Source: Agrobacterium vitis
GTDB taxonomy: Bacteria > Pseudomonadota > Alphaproteobacteria > Rhizobiales > Rhizobiaceae
Assembly (NCBI RefSeq): GCF_013426735.1
Contig: NZ_AP023274.1
Coordinates: forward strand, 1 to 64,000
DNA length: 64,000 nucleotides
Direction: 5' to 3'
Shown here: piece by piece, positions 16,873 to 26,217 of the stretch
Position numbering within the stretch: position 1 is the first letter of the stretch
Layout of the letters: each line of letters begins with the position of its first letter
Notes under the pieces: generated by a model
Seen by the model: only the letters and a program-made list of their open reading frames with translations
Database searches by the model: none
What the model was told of the DNA's origin: nothing
Program-made: the position numbers and the translations under genes

Positions 16873-18313
16873 GGGGTGCGGACGAAAACTTGAACCACCA
16901 AGGAGGTAGTTCATGTATTCCTACGCAGACAGACTTCGAGCTGTTGAGCTCTATATCCGGCTGGGCAAGCGACTTAACGCGACCATTCGCCAGCTGGGAT
17001 ATCCCACCAAGAATGCGTTGAGGGGCTGGTATCGCGAGTACGTACAGCATCTCGACCTGCGTACTCAGCCGGTAGCGCGAGCGCCCAAATTTTCCGAGGC
17101 CCAAAAGCATGCTGCCCTTGAGCATTACCGCACCCATGATCGTTGCATCTCTGCGACGATGAGGGCGCTCGGCTATCCCGGTCGAGGCACTCTAACCGCA
17201 TGGGTTCGTGAGGCGTTTCCGGAGGCGCGGACATCGATGGTTGGTCGATCTTTGCGCCCTTGTTATTGCGAGGAGGTCCGGCAAGTGGGGGTCATAGGTC
17301 TCTGTAGTGGAGATGAACGCGCTCAACAGGTGGCTGACCGGCTGGGCGTCTCAAGGCCGACTTGTACAGCTGGAAAGATCAGTTACTCGGTCACGAGGCT
17401 CCCTCATCCATGAAACGCCGCAAATCCAACCCCAAGGTGCCTGAACGTGAAGAGCTCGAGCGACAGCTTGAAGCCCTCCAGCGTGATGTCCACCAGTTAC
17501 AACTCGAGCATGATCTCCTGAAGAAGGCCAACGAACTCCTAAAAAAAGACCTGGGCGTCGATCTGCAGATCCTGAGTAATCGGGAAAAGACACAGCTGAT
17601 TGACGCCCTTAACGAAGTTTATCGCTTGCCAGAACTGCTTGCCCAGCTTCGGATTGCCCGCAGCTCCTACTTCTACCATCGCGCCCGCATGTGCCTGGCA
17701 GACAAGTATGCCGCCGTCCACCACAGCCTAGCAGAGATCTTTGAAGCGAACCGTCGTTGCTACGGTTATCGACGACTGCAGGCATCGCTGGCCAGACAAA
17801 ACGTGATAATCTCGGAAAAGGTTGTTCAGCGATTGATGAAGCAGGAGAAGTTGGTCGTTGCCAGGCCGCGTCGACGGCATGGTGATCAGCTGGTCCATCG
17901 GAACCCAACCAGATGCTGGTCTCGTCAATAGCATGCTGGATGCCGCCATCAGGACCGTGGGCGACGGCGAGGAACGGCCAATCATCCATTCTGATCGCGG
18001 AGCCCATTATCGCTGGCCAGGCTGGCTAACCCGTATCAGCGAAGCAAGACTGGTTCGCTCAATGTCCCGAAAGGGTTGCTCGCAAGACAACGCCGCGTGC
18101 GAAGGGTTCTTCGGTCGGTTGAAAACCGAGCTCTTCTATCCACGAGACTGGAAGGTCATCACGATTGAGCAGTTCGTGGCAGAGGTGGACGCCTACATCC
18201 GATGGTACAATGAAACGCGCATCAAAATATCACTGGGATCACTCAGTCCGGTCGAATATCGTAAGAGCCTCGGACTGAGCATTTAAAACAGTCCAACTTT
18301 TTATCCGCACCCC
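16873..18313 (+). mobile_element. Defective IS3-family insertion sequence
   Basis: Inverted termini GGGGTGCGGAcgaAAACTTG (left) and its related reverse complement at 18292-18313 (GGGGTGCGGAtaaAAAGTTG) bound the element. No target duplication is visible: GTG on the left and TAT on the right differ. It carries a frameshifted OrfA/OrfB and an internal deletion. The left side is a truncated M24 gene and the right side the end of an integrase gene, so the element marks a rearrangement joint rather than a simple insertion. Confidence 0.85.
16913..18286 (+). pseudogene. IS3-family transposase OrfA/OrfB with frameshift and deletion
   Basis: OrfA starts at ATG 16913 with a repeated helix-turn-helix segment (NATIRQLGYPTKNALRGWYR, then ISATMRALGYPGRGTLTAWV) and loses frame near 17367, where RPT should run on to LYSWKDQLLG in the next frame. 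OrfB follows with a leucine-zipper-like region (LERQLEALQRDVHQLQLEHD) and HTH_21-type YGYRRLQASL. At about 17870 a stretch is deleted and the frame shifts, joining RPRRR to DGMVISWSIG; the segment that should hold the first catalytic aspartate is missing. The second aspartate (IIHSDRGAHY) and glutamate (CEGFFGRLKTE) remain. The transposase is inactive. Confidence 0.88.
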
Positions 18314-18415
18314 TATGCCAGTCAGAACACATCGGATGTTGTTCAGCAGCATTACGCACGCTTCCTACCGCAGGATAAGGCCGCGCTTGCGGTGAAAATC
18401 CTCAATCAGGTTTAG
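18314..18415 (+). pseudogene. Tyrosine recombinase/integrase, C-terminal fragment
   Basis: Directly after the right IS terminus the plus strand reads YASQNTSDVVQQHYARFLPQ, then DKAALAVKILNQV and stop TAG at 18413-18415. The HYARFLP pattern matches the end of phage-type tyrosine recombinases, where the catalytic tyrosine lies in HY. Only about 33 residues remain; the rest was lost at the IS joint. No start codon belongs to it. Confidence 0.65.
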
Positions 18416-18547
18416 GAAGCTGCATAGCGGGTCGGATGAATAGCTGATCCGCATCTGCCTGGACGTCTGTCGTCTTCCCCTTGAACGGATAGGAGCCGTC
18501 ACCTGTGTTCGCCAGATTCCCTAAATTATAAGGCGACTATAAGATTA

Positions 18548-18582
18548 CCACATAATATCTTGTATTTTGTAATATTACGTGG
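18548..18582. promoter_or_regulatory. Candidate Lrp-type operator
   Basis: CCACATAATAT and ATATTACGTGG form 11-bp inverted arms with one mismatch around a 13-base AT-rich centre, ending 12 bases before the Lrp-like start codon. Position and AT-rich palindromic form fit autoregulation by the adjacent Lrp/AsnC protein. Confidence 0.55.
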
Positions 18583-18594
18583 CTTTATGCGGAT

Positions 18595-19050
18595 ATGGAT
18601 ACCATAGACCGCAAAATAATCAGTCTTCTTGCCGAAGACGCCCGCCGCTCGCTTGCCGATATCGGCAATATCGTTGAGCTTTCCGCGTCGGCCGTGAACG
18701 AGCGCATCAGACGCCTGACCGCGAGTGGGGCGATCCGCCGTGTCACAGTTGATGCCGATCCGTCCGCATTCGATTTGCCGGTGACCGCCTTCGTGTGGAT
18801 CGCCTTGGCGGCGGATGCGGACGAGGCCAGCTTTCGTACCTATGCAGCGTCTCAGTCCGCTATTGCGGAATGTCACCATGTGACCGGGCAATGGTCCTAT
18901 CTCATCAAGGTTCATGTCGCGTCGCTGGCGGAAATCGAAGCCTTTCTAGCGGCAATGAAACAGAACAGATTTCTTGCACGTAGCGAGACAATCATTGCTC
19001 TCTCATCCGTGGTGCCAGGACCATTCACGCCGAAGGGAAGTTTGGACTGA
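18595..19050 (+). CDS. Lrp/AsnC-family transcriptional regulator
   Basis: Small regulator of 151 residues. The N-terminal helix-turn-helix (MDTIDRKIISLLAEDARRSL, SASAVNERIRRLTASGAI) is followed by a RAM ligand-binding domain (AECHHVTGQWSYLIKVHVAS). Such proteins sense amino acids. It overlaps the next gene, a LysE-type exporter, by one base, so the two form an operon in which the regulator probably controls its own exporter in response to an amino acid. Confidence 0.9.
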   Translation: MDTIDRKIISLLAEDARRSLADIGNIVELSASAVNERIRRLTASGAIRRVTVDADPSAFDLPVTAFVWIALAADADEASFRTYAASQSAIAECHHVTGQWSYLIKVHVASLAEIEAFLAAMKQNRFLARSETIIALSSVVPGPFTPKGSLD

Positions 19051-19676
19051 TGGAGCTGACACTCATTTTGAAAAGCATTGTGCTTGGCCTTGCTGTCGCA
19101 GCCCCGCTCGGCCCCATCGGCGCCTTGTGCATCAACCGGACTCTTGAACGTGGGTTCTGGGGCGGGGTGGCGGGCGGCTTTGGGACTGCTCTGGCAGATG
19201 CCGTCTACGCCAGTCTCGCCGCGCTTGGCTTTTCCGCTTTCGCGGCGACCCTTGCGACAATCGATACGCCGCTCAAAATCATGGGTGGACTTTTCATGGT
19301 GTGGCTCGGCTGGAAAAGCCTGAAGCCCAAACCTCTCGCGGACGCGGCCAAGGTTGGAGCGCGCGATCTTTTCGGTACCATCGCTACAACCTTTTTCTTG
19401 ACGATCACCAACCCTGTAACCATTCTGTCCTTCGCTGCACTTTTTGCCGGTCTTGGCCTTGCTAACGCATCGGAGGCGACAAATGCGTTTTTCGTGGTCG
19501 CAGGCGTTTTCCTCGGCTCGTTACTGTGGTGGTTCCTATTGAGTGGCGGCATTGCATTGGCGCGACAGCGCCTTCCCTCAAGTTTTGCCCGCTGGGTGTC
19601 CCGTTTGTCCGGACTGATACTGATCTCGTTTGGGCTTTTTGCCCTCGGTTCAATCGCTTGGGGCATGATTGCTTGA
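19050..19676 (+). CDS. LysE/RhtB-family amino acid exporter
   Basis: Inner-membrane translocator of 208 residues with about six hydrophobic segments. The N-terminal signature is LGLAVAAPLGPIGALCINRTLERG and the second half has FFLTITNPVTILSFAALFAG. Proteins of this family export amino acids such as lysine, arginine, threonine or homoserine lactones; which one is exported here is unknown. ATG 19050 shares one base with the stop codon of the Lrp-like regulator. Confidence 0.9.
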   Translation: MELTLILKSIVLGLAVAAPLGPIGALCINRTLERGFWGGVAGGFGTALADAVYASLAALGFSAFAATLATIDTPLKIMGGLFMVWLGWKSLKPKPLADAAKVGARDLFGTIATTFFLTITNPVTILSFAALFAGLGLANASEATNAFFVVAGVFLGSLLWWFLLSGGIALARQRLPSSFARWVSRLSGLILISFGLFALGSIAWGMIA

Positions 19677-19824
19677 TGAAGATGCACGAGGTTAGCGATT
19701 GGTGTCCGTCAACACATTCACCGGAGCTCACGGTAAAGATAAGATGATCGAACTTTGATTGACCAGATGCGCGATCTGGCACCGTGCAGTCCCGTGATTG
19801 CCGCGACACCAGTGGTTGCAATCA

Positions 19825-20901
19825 TCAGTCCGTCTTGCGTGCCGCAGCGATAATAGCGGCAAACAGATCGAGATCAGCCATGGACTCTGATGGTGGCGTT
19901 CGGTTCTCGCCACCTTGCGTAACCGCCGCATGAAAGGCTCGCAACTCGACATCAAAGGGGTCTTGATGAAAGGGGCCGAGCCGGGTGAGGCTGTTATCGT
20001 CATCGGTGGAATTCTGAATATCCAGCACCATCGGCAGATTGCGGATGTAAGGGGTTGGATATTCGAAGGCCAGACGATTGTAGCGGGAGTTGATCTCGAA
20101 ACCGGCTTCAAAGCGCACGACATCGCCGATCATGCATTCATAAATTGCGGTGAAATGACCGTAGTCAAAGAGGGCCGTGATCTGGCTGCCGCCCTGTTTA
20201 ATCTCGGTGGCAATCACGCGCTTGGGACTTCCCAGCAGGTCCCGCATGGCCGAGAGGGAATGAGACGAAAGCCCTGTCAGCACAGAATAAGCGGTCTTAA
20301 GTTCAGCCGATGCATTCGGGCCAAGCACACTGTCCATCATCGCGCCGCGCAACTGACGGCTTTCCTCGATAAGGCTCGCCGGAATATCGTCCTTGGGCGT
20401 GACAACCGTATCTGTTTGGCGAAAATACCAGGGGCCTTCGCAGATGACATCCCGGACACGAACGTAGGTAATGTCGGCAAAGGTTGGCAACCGCTTTTTC
20501 GCCTCCCGAAAAACCGGTGCAAATCGGCGCATATAGCCAACCATGGCAACGCGATCTGTCTGCTCCGCCACACCACTGAGCGCGGCCAGATCGTCCATCG
20601 TTAAGCAGCAGGGCTTTTCAATCAAAACATGCTTATCAGCTTTCAGGGCCGCACGGGCATGACGGCCATGGTATTGATCTGGGCTCATGATCAGAATTGC
20701 ATCAATATCCGGTGACGCAATCATGGCATCGACACTGTCAAATACGCGCTCAACGCTCCACCGTGTCGAAATCGACTGGGCCACGCTGGGGGACGGATCA
20801 TAAGCGCCCGCAAGCGTGAACATTTCGGTCAATCTCTGCAAAATCGGCAGATGGATCAACTGCGCCACTTCTCCAAGCCCAACAAGACCAAGTCTCACCA
20901 T
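19825..20901 (-). CDS. Gfo/Idh/MocA-family NAD(P)-dependent oxidoreductase
   Basis: Cytoplasmic dehydrogenase of 358 residues. The Rossmann start is GLVGLGEVAQLIHLPIL, and the family EKP motif occurs in VLIEKPCCLTMDD. The C-terminal alpha/beta domain follows. Members oxidise or epimerise sugars and inositols. It is transcribed away from the TIM-barrel isomerase gene across a 266-base AT-rich divergent region, which suggests joint control, probably by the ROK protein. The substrate is likely a sugar related to the mannoside module. Confidence 0.87.
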   Translation of the reverse strand: MVRLGLVGLGEVAQLIHLPILQRLTEMFTLAGAYDPSPSVAQSISTRWSVERVFDSVDAMIASPDIDAILIMSPDQYHGRHARAALKADKHVLIEKPCCLTMDDLAALSGVAEQTDRVAMVGYMRRFAPVFREAKKRLPTFADITYVRVRDVICEGPWYFRQTDTVVTPKDDIPASLIEESRQLRGAMMDSVLGPNASAELKTAYSVLTGLSSHSLSAMRDLLGSPKRVIATEIKQGGSQITALFDYGHFTAIYECMIGDVVRFEAGFEINSRYNRLAFEYPTPYIRNLPMVLDIQNSTDDDNSLTRLGPFHQDPFDVELRAFHAAVTQGGENRTPPSESMADLDLFAAIIAAARKTD

Positions 20902-21167
20902 AGGATTTCCCGCCTTCGACCAGCTTTCAAGATGCGATAGATATTTCAGGCCGAATTAAATACACAATAATGATTATATCAAGAGATGTTTTGCACGAAA
21001 TGAGCAGCCTCGGCACAGAATTTTGAAAACGGAAATGGCTTAATGATTGAATTCGCTTTACTTTGTCCGATTTTCAAGAAAATAGCATTTTTAACGCAAT
21101 GCTCTTTTGCTTTCAAATCGCATCGATTAAGGTGTCATTGTAGATTTAATAATCAATGGAGTCGATT

Positions 21168-22034
21168 ATGAAGCTTGCGACAGCGCCCGACGCCTGGGGC
21201 GTCTGGTATGCAGACGATCCGCGACAGACCCCTTGGGAGCGCTATCTGGACGAGGTACGAGACTCCGGCTTCACAGCGACCGAGACTGGGCCTTGGGGCT
21301 ATCTGCCCACTGATCCATCTCATTTGACAGATGCCCTCGGTAGCCGTGGATTGAGCGTATGCGGATCAGCCCTTGTGCACCTGCTTGCCCCCGCAGACGC
21401 CATGGAAACCCTACGCCCAAGGCTTGAGCAGACCTGCGGTCTTTTGAAAGCCATGAAGGCTGAGTGGGTGGTGCTGATGGATGATTCAGACCTGCCCCTC
21501 CCCGGCAAAAGCCGCGCGCTTTCCCCGCAAGACTGGGCATCGATGATCCGCAACGTCAAGGATGCGGCCCATTATGTCACGGAAGAGCATGGACTTTCTT
21601 TTGTTTTTCATCCGCATGTCGGCTCCGGCGTGGAAACGGAAGCCGAAGTCATCCGCCTTCTGGAAGAAACGCCGGAAGATAGCGTCGGGCTTTGCTTCGA
21701 TTTTGGTCATCACGCCTATACCGGTGCCGATGCCGTGGCTTTTATGAAGCGCTATGCGGACCGTATTCCCTATTACCACTTCAAGAATGTAGATCCCGTT
21801 CTGCTGGCGCACATACGCCAAAACAACATCAACTTCATTGAGGGCTTCCAGTCAGGCGTTATGTGCGAGCTGGACAAGGGCATGGTGGATTTTGCAGAGG
21901 TTCGGGATTTTCTTGCAACCCGTGGGTTTGATGGCTATGCCGTTTATGAACAGGATATGTATCCCTGCCCTCCGGAGAAGCCTTTTCCGATTGCGTGCCA
22001 CAACCGGCAGGTCTTGCGTGAGCTTGGGATTTAA
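21168..22034 (+). CDS. Sugar phosphate isomerase/epimerase (AP endonuclease 2-like TIM barrel)
   Basis: TIM-barrel protein of 288 residues related to xylose isomerase-like epimerases and inosose dehydratase (IolE). Metal-site style blocks are FVFHPHVGSGVETEAE, GLCFDFGHHAYTG and YYHFKNVDP, with a final YEQDM acidic residue. It begins at ATG 21168 behind TGGAG and is followed after 46 bases by the ROK regulator gene in the same direction. It probably works with the adjacent Gfo/Idh/MocA dehydrogenase on a common sugar or sugar acid. Confidence 0.87.
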   Translation: MKLATAPDAWGVWYADDPRQTPWERYLDEVRDSGFTATETGPWGYLPTDPSHLTDALGSRGLSVCGSALVHLLAPADAMETLRPRLEQTCGLLKAMKAEWVVLMDDSDLPLPGKSRALSPQDWASMIRNVKDAAHYVTEEHGLSFVFHPHVGSGVETEAEVIRLLEETPEDSVGLCFDFGHHAYTGADAVAFMKRYADRIPYYHFKNVDPVLLAHIRQNNINFIEGFQSGVMCELDKGMVDFAEVRDFLATRGFDGYAVYEQDMYPCPPEKPFPIACHNRQVLRELGI

Positions 22035-22080
22035 CATCCATACCGAGAGTGGCGTGCGACAATAGGACGAAGGAACAGCC

Positions 22081-23343
22081 GTGACACTTCTGGATCGGTT
22101 TGATGGAGGCTTTGCCCGCGACGGTGAGGACATTATTGCGGGCAGCCGGATTGAAGATGCCCGCATTCACAATCGTCGTCTGGTGTTTGAAACCATTTTT
22201 CAACGCGGCCCCATCAGCCGGGTGGAGATTTCAGCCATTGTCGGGCTGAAACCGCAAACCATTTCGTCCATCACCCGCGAACTTCTCGAGCAGGAATTGA
22301 TCGTCGAGGCCGGGCGCTCCTCAGGTCTTCGCGGTCAGCCGCAAATCTATCTGGAGGCCAATGCCGAAGCTGGCTTTTCAATCGGGGTTCATCTGGATCA
22401 GAACCAGTGTCATATTCTGGTGTTTGACCTGAAACGGCAGGAGCGCGCCCGCAAGTCGATGCGGTGTGATACGGCAAACCCCGACGTGACCGTGCGGATG
22501 CTGGCGCAAACCATAACAACCTTGTTGCAAGACAATGCTCTACCTCAGGAGCGCATCTGGGGCCTTGGTCTGGTGCTGCCCACATTTGGCTCCGATGTCT
22601 ATGATTTCGATTTTTCCATGCAGCATTGGGAAGCCTGGCGCGATGCATCCTTTGCCGAAGAGCTGCAACGCCTGACCGGATTTGCCGTATTGGTCGAGAA
22701 TGACGGAACGGCGGCGGCCATTGGCGAGCGCCTTCACCGCCACGATGCGCAGGAAGCGTCGTTTGCCTATTTCTATATCGGCCATGGTGCCGGTGCGGGA
22801 CTGATTATTGATGGATATCCCTTCAAGGGTGTTGGCGGAAATGCCGGAGAAATCGGGCTATTGCCAATCCTTGGCCTTGGTGCAAACCCGGTCTGGCCCG
22901 ACAATCCCAGCAGTCCTGTTCAGGGCGGTGTTCTCTCGATTGGTGGGCTTGCTAGCGCCTGCGGCCTATCGGAACTCTCCATGGATGAGCAGAGCATTTT
23001 GCACCTGCTGGAGCGGCGGGATCATCGGTTGATGGATTGGCTGGCGTCTGCCGCCAGTGTGCTGCGTGATGTCTGCGCGGTTATAGAAGTGATGTTTGAT
23101 CCGGGCTTTATTGCCGTGGGTGGTGCTTTGCCACGTGCGCTGGTGGAGCGGTTGGTGGATCGCGCCTATCCGCTGCGCCCCACGCCATCGGCTCGGCGTG
23201 ACCGAGCCTTGCCACGGCTGTTGCCTGCAACGCTGATTGAGGATGCGGCGGTGACGGGAGCTGCGATGCTGCCGATTTTTGTCACCACCAGCCATAATTT
23301 CCGCCATCTCTATTTCCGGCAGATTCTCGCAGACGACAGGTAA
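22081..23343 (+). CDS. ROK-family transcriptional regulator (NagC/XylR-like)
   Basis: Regulator of 420 residues: an N-terminal winged helix (RVEISAIVGLKPQTISSITR ELLEQELI region) fused to a ROK sugar-kinase fold with VENDGTAAAIGE and FYIGHGAGAGLIIDG. The zinc motif CxCGxxGC common to ROK proteins is not evident, although NAGEIGLLPILGL occupies the expected place. GTG 22081 is preceded by AAGGA. Between sugar-handling genes and a convergent ABC importer, it is the likely local repressor, with a sugar as inducer. Confidence 0.88.
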   Translation: MTLLDRFDGGFARDGEDIIAGSRIEDARIHNRRLVFETIFQRGPISRVEISAIVGLKPQTISSITRELLEQELIVEAGRSSGLRGQPQIYLEANAEAGFSIGVHLDQNQCHILVFDLKRQERARKSMRCDTANPDVTVRMLAQTITTLLQDNALPQERIWGLGLVLPTFGSDVYDFDFSMQHWEAWRDASFAEELQRLTGFAVLVENDGTAAAIGERLHRHDAQEASFAYFYIGHGAGAGLIIDGYPFKGVGGNAGEIGLLPILGLGANPVWPDNPSSPVQGGVLSIGGLASACGLSELSMDEQSILHLLERRDHRLMDWLASAASVLRDVCAVIEVMFDPGFIAVGGALPRALVERLVDRAYPLRPTPSARRDRALPRLLPATLIEDAAVTGAAMLPIFVTTSHNFRHLYFRQILADDR

Positions 23344-23346
23344 TTG

Positions 23347-24390
23347 TTATGCAGGCCCTGCATGATGCACGGCCTTGTTATCGCGAAACAGCGTGTAGCG
23401 GGCGACAACCGGGGTATAGAACAGCCCTTCCTTGATGTCGGCATCTTTCGGTGTCTGGACTTTCCAGACCGTGCCATCCTGCGCTTGCGCCTCGATCTTG
23501 AGGAACGAGCCGTAATTGACAATGCGCCGCACACACGCCCCTTGGCCGTCATCTGATGGCAAAAGGACAATATCTTCAGGCCGCACAGTTAGCAGTGCCT
23601 CGCCCTTCTCAATCGGCGCATCAATAGCAACGCCACCCAGATGCGCGCGGGCTTGATTGATCTGAATACTATGGGAATTCATATCGCCAATGAAACTGGC
23701 AACAAAAGGCGAATTGGGTGTTGAGTAAATTTCGCGCGGCGTGCCCACCTGTTCAATCCGCCCCATGCTCATCACCACAATCCGGTCGGCAACAGAGAGA
23801 GCTTCATCCTGACCATGGGTGACAAACACTGTGGTAATGCCGAGTTTTTTCTGGATTTGCCGCACCTCTTCGCGCAAACGGTCGCGTAAGTGTTGATCAA
23901 GGCTGGCAAAAGGCTCATCCATCAGCAGAATTTTGGGCTCCAGCACGACGCAGCGAGCAATGGCAACACGCTGGCGCTGACCACCGGACAGATGTGCCGG
24001 GAGGCGTTTGCCATAATCCGCCAACCCCACCATGGCCAAGGCATCGGACACCTTGCGGGCGATCTCGGTTTTCGGCAGTCCGCGCAGCGTCAGGCCAAAG
24101 GCGATGTTTTCAAACACGGTCATGTGCTGCCACAGGGCATGACTTTGAAAGACCATGGCAGTTGGGCGTTTTTCCGGCGGTGTACGTGCAACATCCACAC
24201 CATCAATCAGCACCTTGCCGCCGGATGGCGTCTCGAACCCGCCAATAATGCGCAGCAATGTTGATTTTCCCGACCCGGATGGGCCGAGCAGGCAGACCAG
24301 TTCACCATCATCAATGGTGAGCGACAAAGGCTCAATCGCGGTGACGATGGAATAGTTTTTCGAGACGTTTTCGAGGGCGAGTGTGGACAT
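23347..24390 (-). CDS. ABC transporter ATP-binding protein (PotA/FbpC-type)
   Basis: ATPase of 347 residues with Walker A GPSGSGKST, signature LSGGQRQR, Walker B ILLMDEP and switch histidine FVTHGQ, then a TOBE domain (LLTVRPEDIVLL). It energises the two permeases upstream. The gap to the permease gene (24391-24526) is unusual for the operon since it holds two palindromic repeats. The stop lies only a few bases from the convergent ROK gene. Confidence 0.88.
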   Translation of the reverse strand: MSTLALENVSKNYSIVTAIEPLSLTIDDGELVCLLGPSGSGKSTLLRIIGGFETPSGGKVLIDGVDVARTPPEKRPTAMVFQSHALWQHMTVFENIAFGLTLRGLPKTEIARKVSDALAMVGLADYGKRLPAHLSGGQRQRVAIARCVVLEPKILLMDEPFASLDQHLRDRLREEVRQIQKKLGITTVFVTHGQDEALSVADRIVVMSMGRIEQVGTPREIYSTPNSPFVASFIGDMNSHSIQINQARAHLGGVAIDAPIEKGEALLTVRPEDIVLLPSDDGQGACVRRIVNYGSFLKIEAQAQDGTVWKVQTPKDADIKEGLFYTPVVARYTLFRDNKAVHHAGPA

Positions 24391-24415
24391 GCGTTCAGTG
24401 TCTTTCTCGAAAAGA

Positions 24416-24461
24416 GCATCGGACCGAAAAGTGGAACCCGGTTTTCGGACCTATCCGATGC
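24416..24461. repeat. Palindromic repeat within ABC operon (CCGAAAA...TTTTCGG)
   Basis: GCATCGGAcCGAAAA and TTTTCGgaccta TCCGATGC form an imperfect hairpin around GTGGAACCCGG. This type of element is widespread in Hyphomicrobiales. It lies between the second permease and the ATPase genes, where it could reduce ATPase expression. Confidence 0.65.
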
Positions 24462-24475
24462 ATAAACAAGGATTT

Positions 24476-24516
24476 CCAGAGTCTGTCAGGTTCAATCTGA
24501 ATCTGACAGACTCTGG
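24476..24516. repeat. Palindrome sharing the IS630-remnant terminus
   Basis: Arms CCAGAGTCTGTCAGGTTCA (24476-24494) and TGAATCTGACAGACTCTGG (24498-24516) differ at one position and enclose 3 bases. The first 15 bases AGAGTCTGTCAGGTT equal the end of the IS630-like remnant at 2691. A related copy is at 44634. It is a candidate miniature inverted-repeat element. Confidence 0.65.
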
Positions 24517-24526
24517 GTTTGAAACA

Positions 24527-25348
24527 TCATCCGCCCAGTCCTTTGGCAAAAGCCTCGCCGCCAATCACCCGCCGCGCCATCAGGATGGCGGCCAGAGACG
24601 GCACCCAGAGCATAACCGACAGCACAGCCCCATATTGCACCACCAACTGGTTGTTGATCATCGACATCATCAACAGCGGCATGGTGCGAATGCGTGGCGC
24701 ACCCACCAGCCACGCCCCTTCCGTCTCGTAGAAGGTCCAAACGAAGGTCATCAGCAGGGCGGCAGCAATGGTGGGAAAGGCCTGCGGCAAGGTGATGCGT
24801 CGAAACACCTGCCAGCGGTTTGCGCCGACATCGCGGGCGGCTTCTTCCATATCCCGGCTGACAGCTCTAAACGCGGCGGTTGGCAGCCAGATCATCAACA
24901 GCAAGGTATTCAACAGCTGGATAATCACCACACCGGTGAAGGTGCCCACCAGATTGAAGGATAAAAACAGCACCGCGATGGAAATGATCAGTGCAAAGCG
25001 CGGAAAGGCATTGGCCATCAGGAAAGACAGCATAAATACTGATTTTCCCGGAAAATCCATGCGGGCAAAGGCATAGGCCGCTGGCAGGCAAATGATGGCG
25101 GATAGCAATGTGACGGTCAGCGACAGCTCAACTGATGTCCAAAGGGCCGCCCAGACATCGGGCCGGGCCAAAACCGCAGACCAGAAGCGAAAGCCCCATT
25201 TGGTCGGCAGAACGGAGGGATAGAACCATTGCTCAGCAAAGGCCCAGAGAAAAACCGTGAGCACGGGCAAAACGATGAAAACAATCAGAAACAGCAGAAT
25301 GATCAGGCCAAAGACATCATTGCGGCGACTGGACAGGAACATCATCAC
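24527..25348 (-). CDS. ABC transporter permease (PotC/YnjC-type)
   Basis: Inner-membrane permease of 273 residues with about six hydrophobic segments and the EAA loop DMEEAARDVGANRWQVFRRITLP. It overlaps the first permease gene by four bases. The subfamily is the iron/polyamine/thiamine type rather than the CUT1 sugar type. Together with the Tat-exported binding protein and the ATPase it forms one importer. Confidence 0.87.
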   Translation of the reverse strand: MMMFLSSRRNDVFGLIILLFLIVFIVLPVLTVFLWAFAEQWFYPSVLPTKWGFRFWSAVLARPDVWAALWTSVELSLTVTLLSAIICLPAAYAFARMDFPGKSVFMLSFLMANAFPRFALIISIAVLFLSFNLVGTFTGVVIIQLLNTLLLMIWLPTAAFRAVSRDMEEAARDVGANRWQVFRRITLPQAFPTIAAALLMTFVWTFYETEGAWLVGAPRIRTMPLLMMSMINNQLVVQYGAVLSVMLWVPSLAAILMARRVIGGEAFAKGLGG

Positions 25349-26214
25349 TCTCCGCCTTGGGGCTTGCGGGCAATCGAGCGGACATAGGCAATCCCAGCAA
25401 GAGAGCAGATCAGAAAGGTGATGGTCGCCTGTGTTGAGGCTTGCAGCGGATCACGCACACTTGCAAATGTGCGCAGCATGAATGGCCCCATCATCTCCGG
25501 GCTTGTCGGTCCCAGCATGAACGGCATCAGCGCCTGGCCGAAAAAACCAAGAAAATTCAGCGCCGACACGATCAGCAGGGAATGCATGATTTGCGGAATG
25601 ATGATGCGGACCAAAATTCGCAGCCTCCCCGCCCCCACATCACGGGCGGCTTCAATCGAGGCATCCGATATGCCGGACAAGCCGGAAATCAAAATCAGTA
25701 GCGTCAGAGGCATGCCGTCCCAGAGCAGGCCGATCACTGGCCCCCAAGGCGTCAGATAGGGCGATGCATAATGGTGGAAGCCGATCAAGGATAGAAGGCT
25801 TTGCAACCAGCCGTTTGGCCCCAGATAGCGGATCAGCGCGTAGCAGATGATAATGCCGGGAACAAACATGGGAAACAACGCCAAGCCTTGAATCAGGCTT
25901 GCCAGCGGCCCACGGGTAAAGCGCATATAAAGCGCAATCGGCAGATTGATAGCAATCAGCAGCGCAAGGCTAACGAATGTGGTCCAGAGCGTTCTGCCAA
26001 GATTGGCAAGGCTATAGGCATCGGTGAAGAAGAAAACATAGCTGTCAAAATTCAGCGCATGGACGCCATCACGGCCTTCACGCCAGAAAGTGCTGACAAT
26101 GGTCAGCGCCGCCGGATAGAACAGAAAAATCACGATGGAAAGAACCGGAATGGCCACAAAGGCCAATCCGGTCCAGCGCGATCCTTCCGAGAGGCCGTGC
26201 GTTTGCATCACCAT
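25345..26214 (-). CDS. ABC transporter permease (PotB-type)
   Basis: Inner-membrane permease of 289 residues. Hydrophobic segments alternate with loops and the EAA motif reads ASIEAARDVGAGRLRILVRIIIP. It starts three bases after the binding-protein stop and overlaps the next permease by four bases, so the operon is tightly coupled. Substrate class follows the binding protein, which is unassigned. Confidence 0.87.
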   Translation of the reverse strand: MVMQTHGLSEGSRWTGLAFVAIPVLSIVIFLFYPAALTIVSTFWREGRDGVHALNFDSYVFFFTDAYSLANLGRTLWTTFVSLALLIAINLPIALYMRFTRGPLASLIQGLALFPMFVPGIIICYALIRYLGPNGWLQSLLSLIGFHHYASPYLTPWGPVIGLLWDGMPLTLLILISGLSGISDASIEAARDVGAGRLRILVRIIIPQIMHSLLIVSALNFLGFFGQALMPFMLGPTSPEMMGPFMLRTFASVRDPLQASTQATITFLICSLAGIAYVRSIARKPQGGE

Positions 26215-26217
26215 GCC

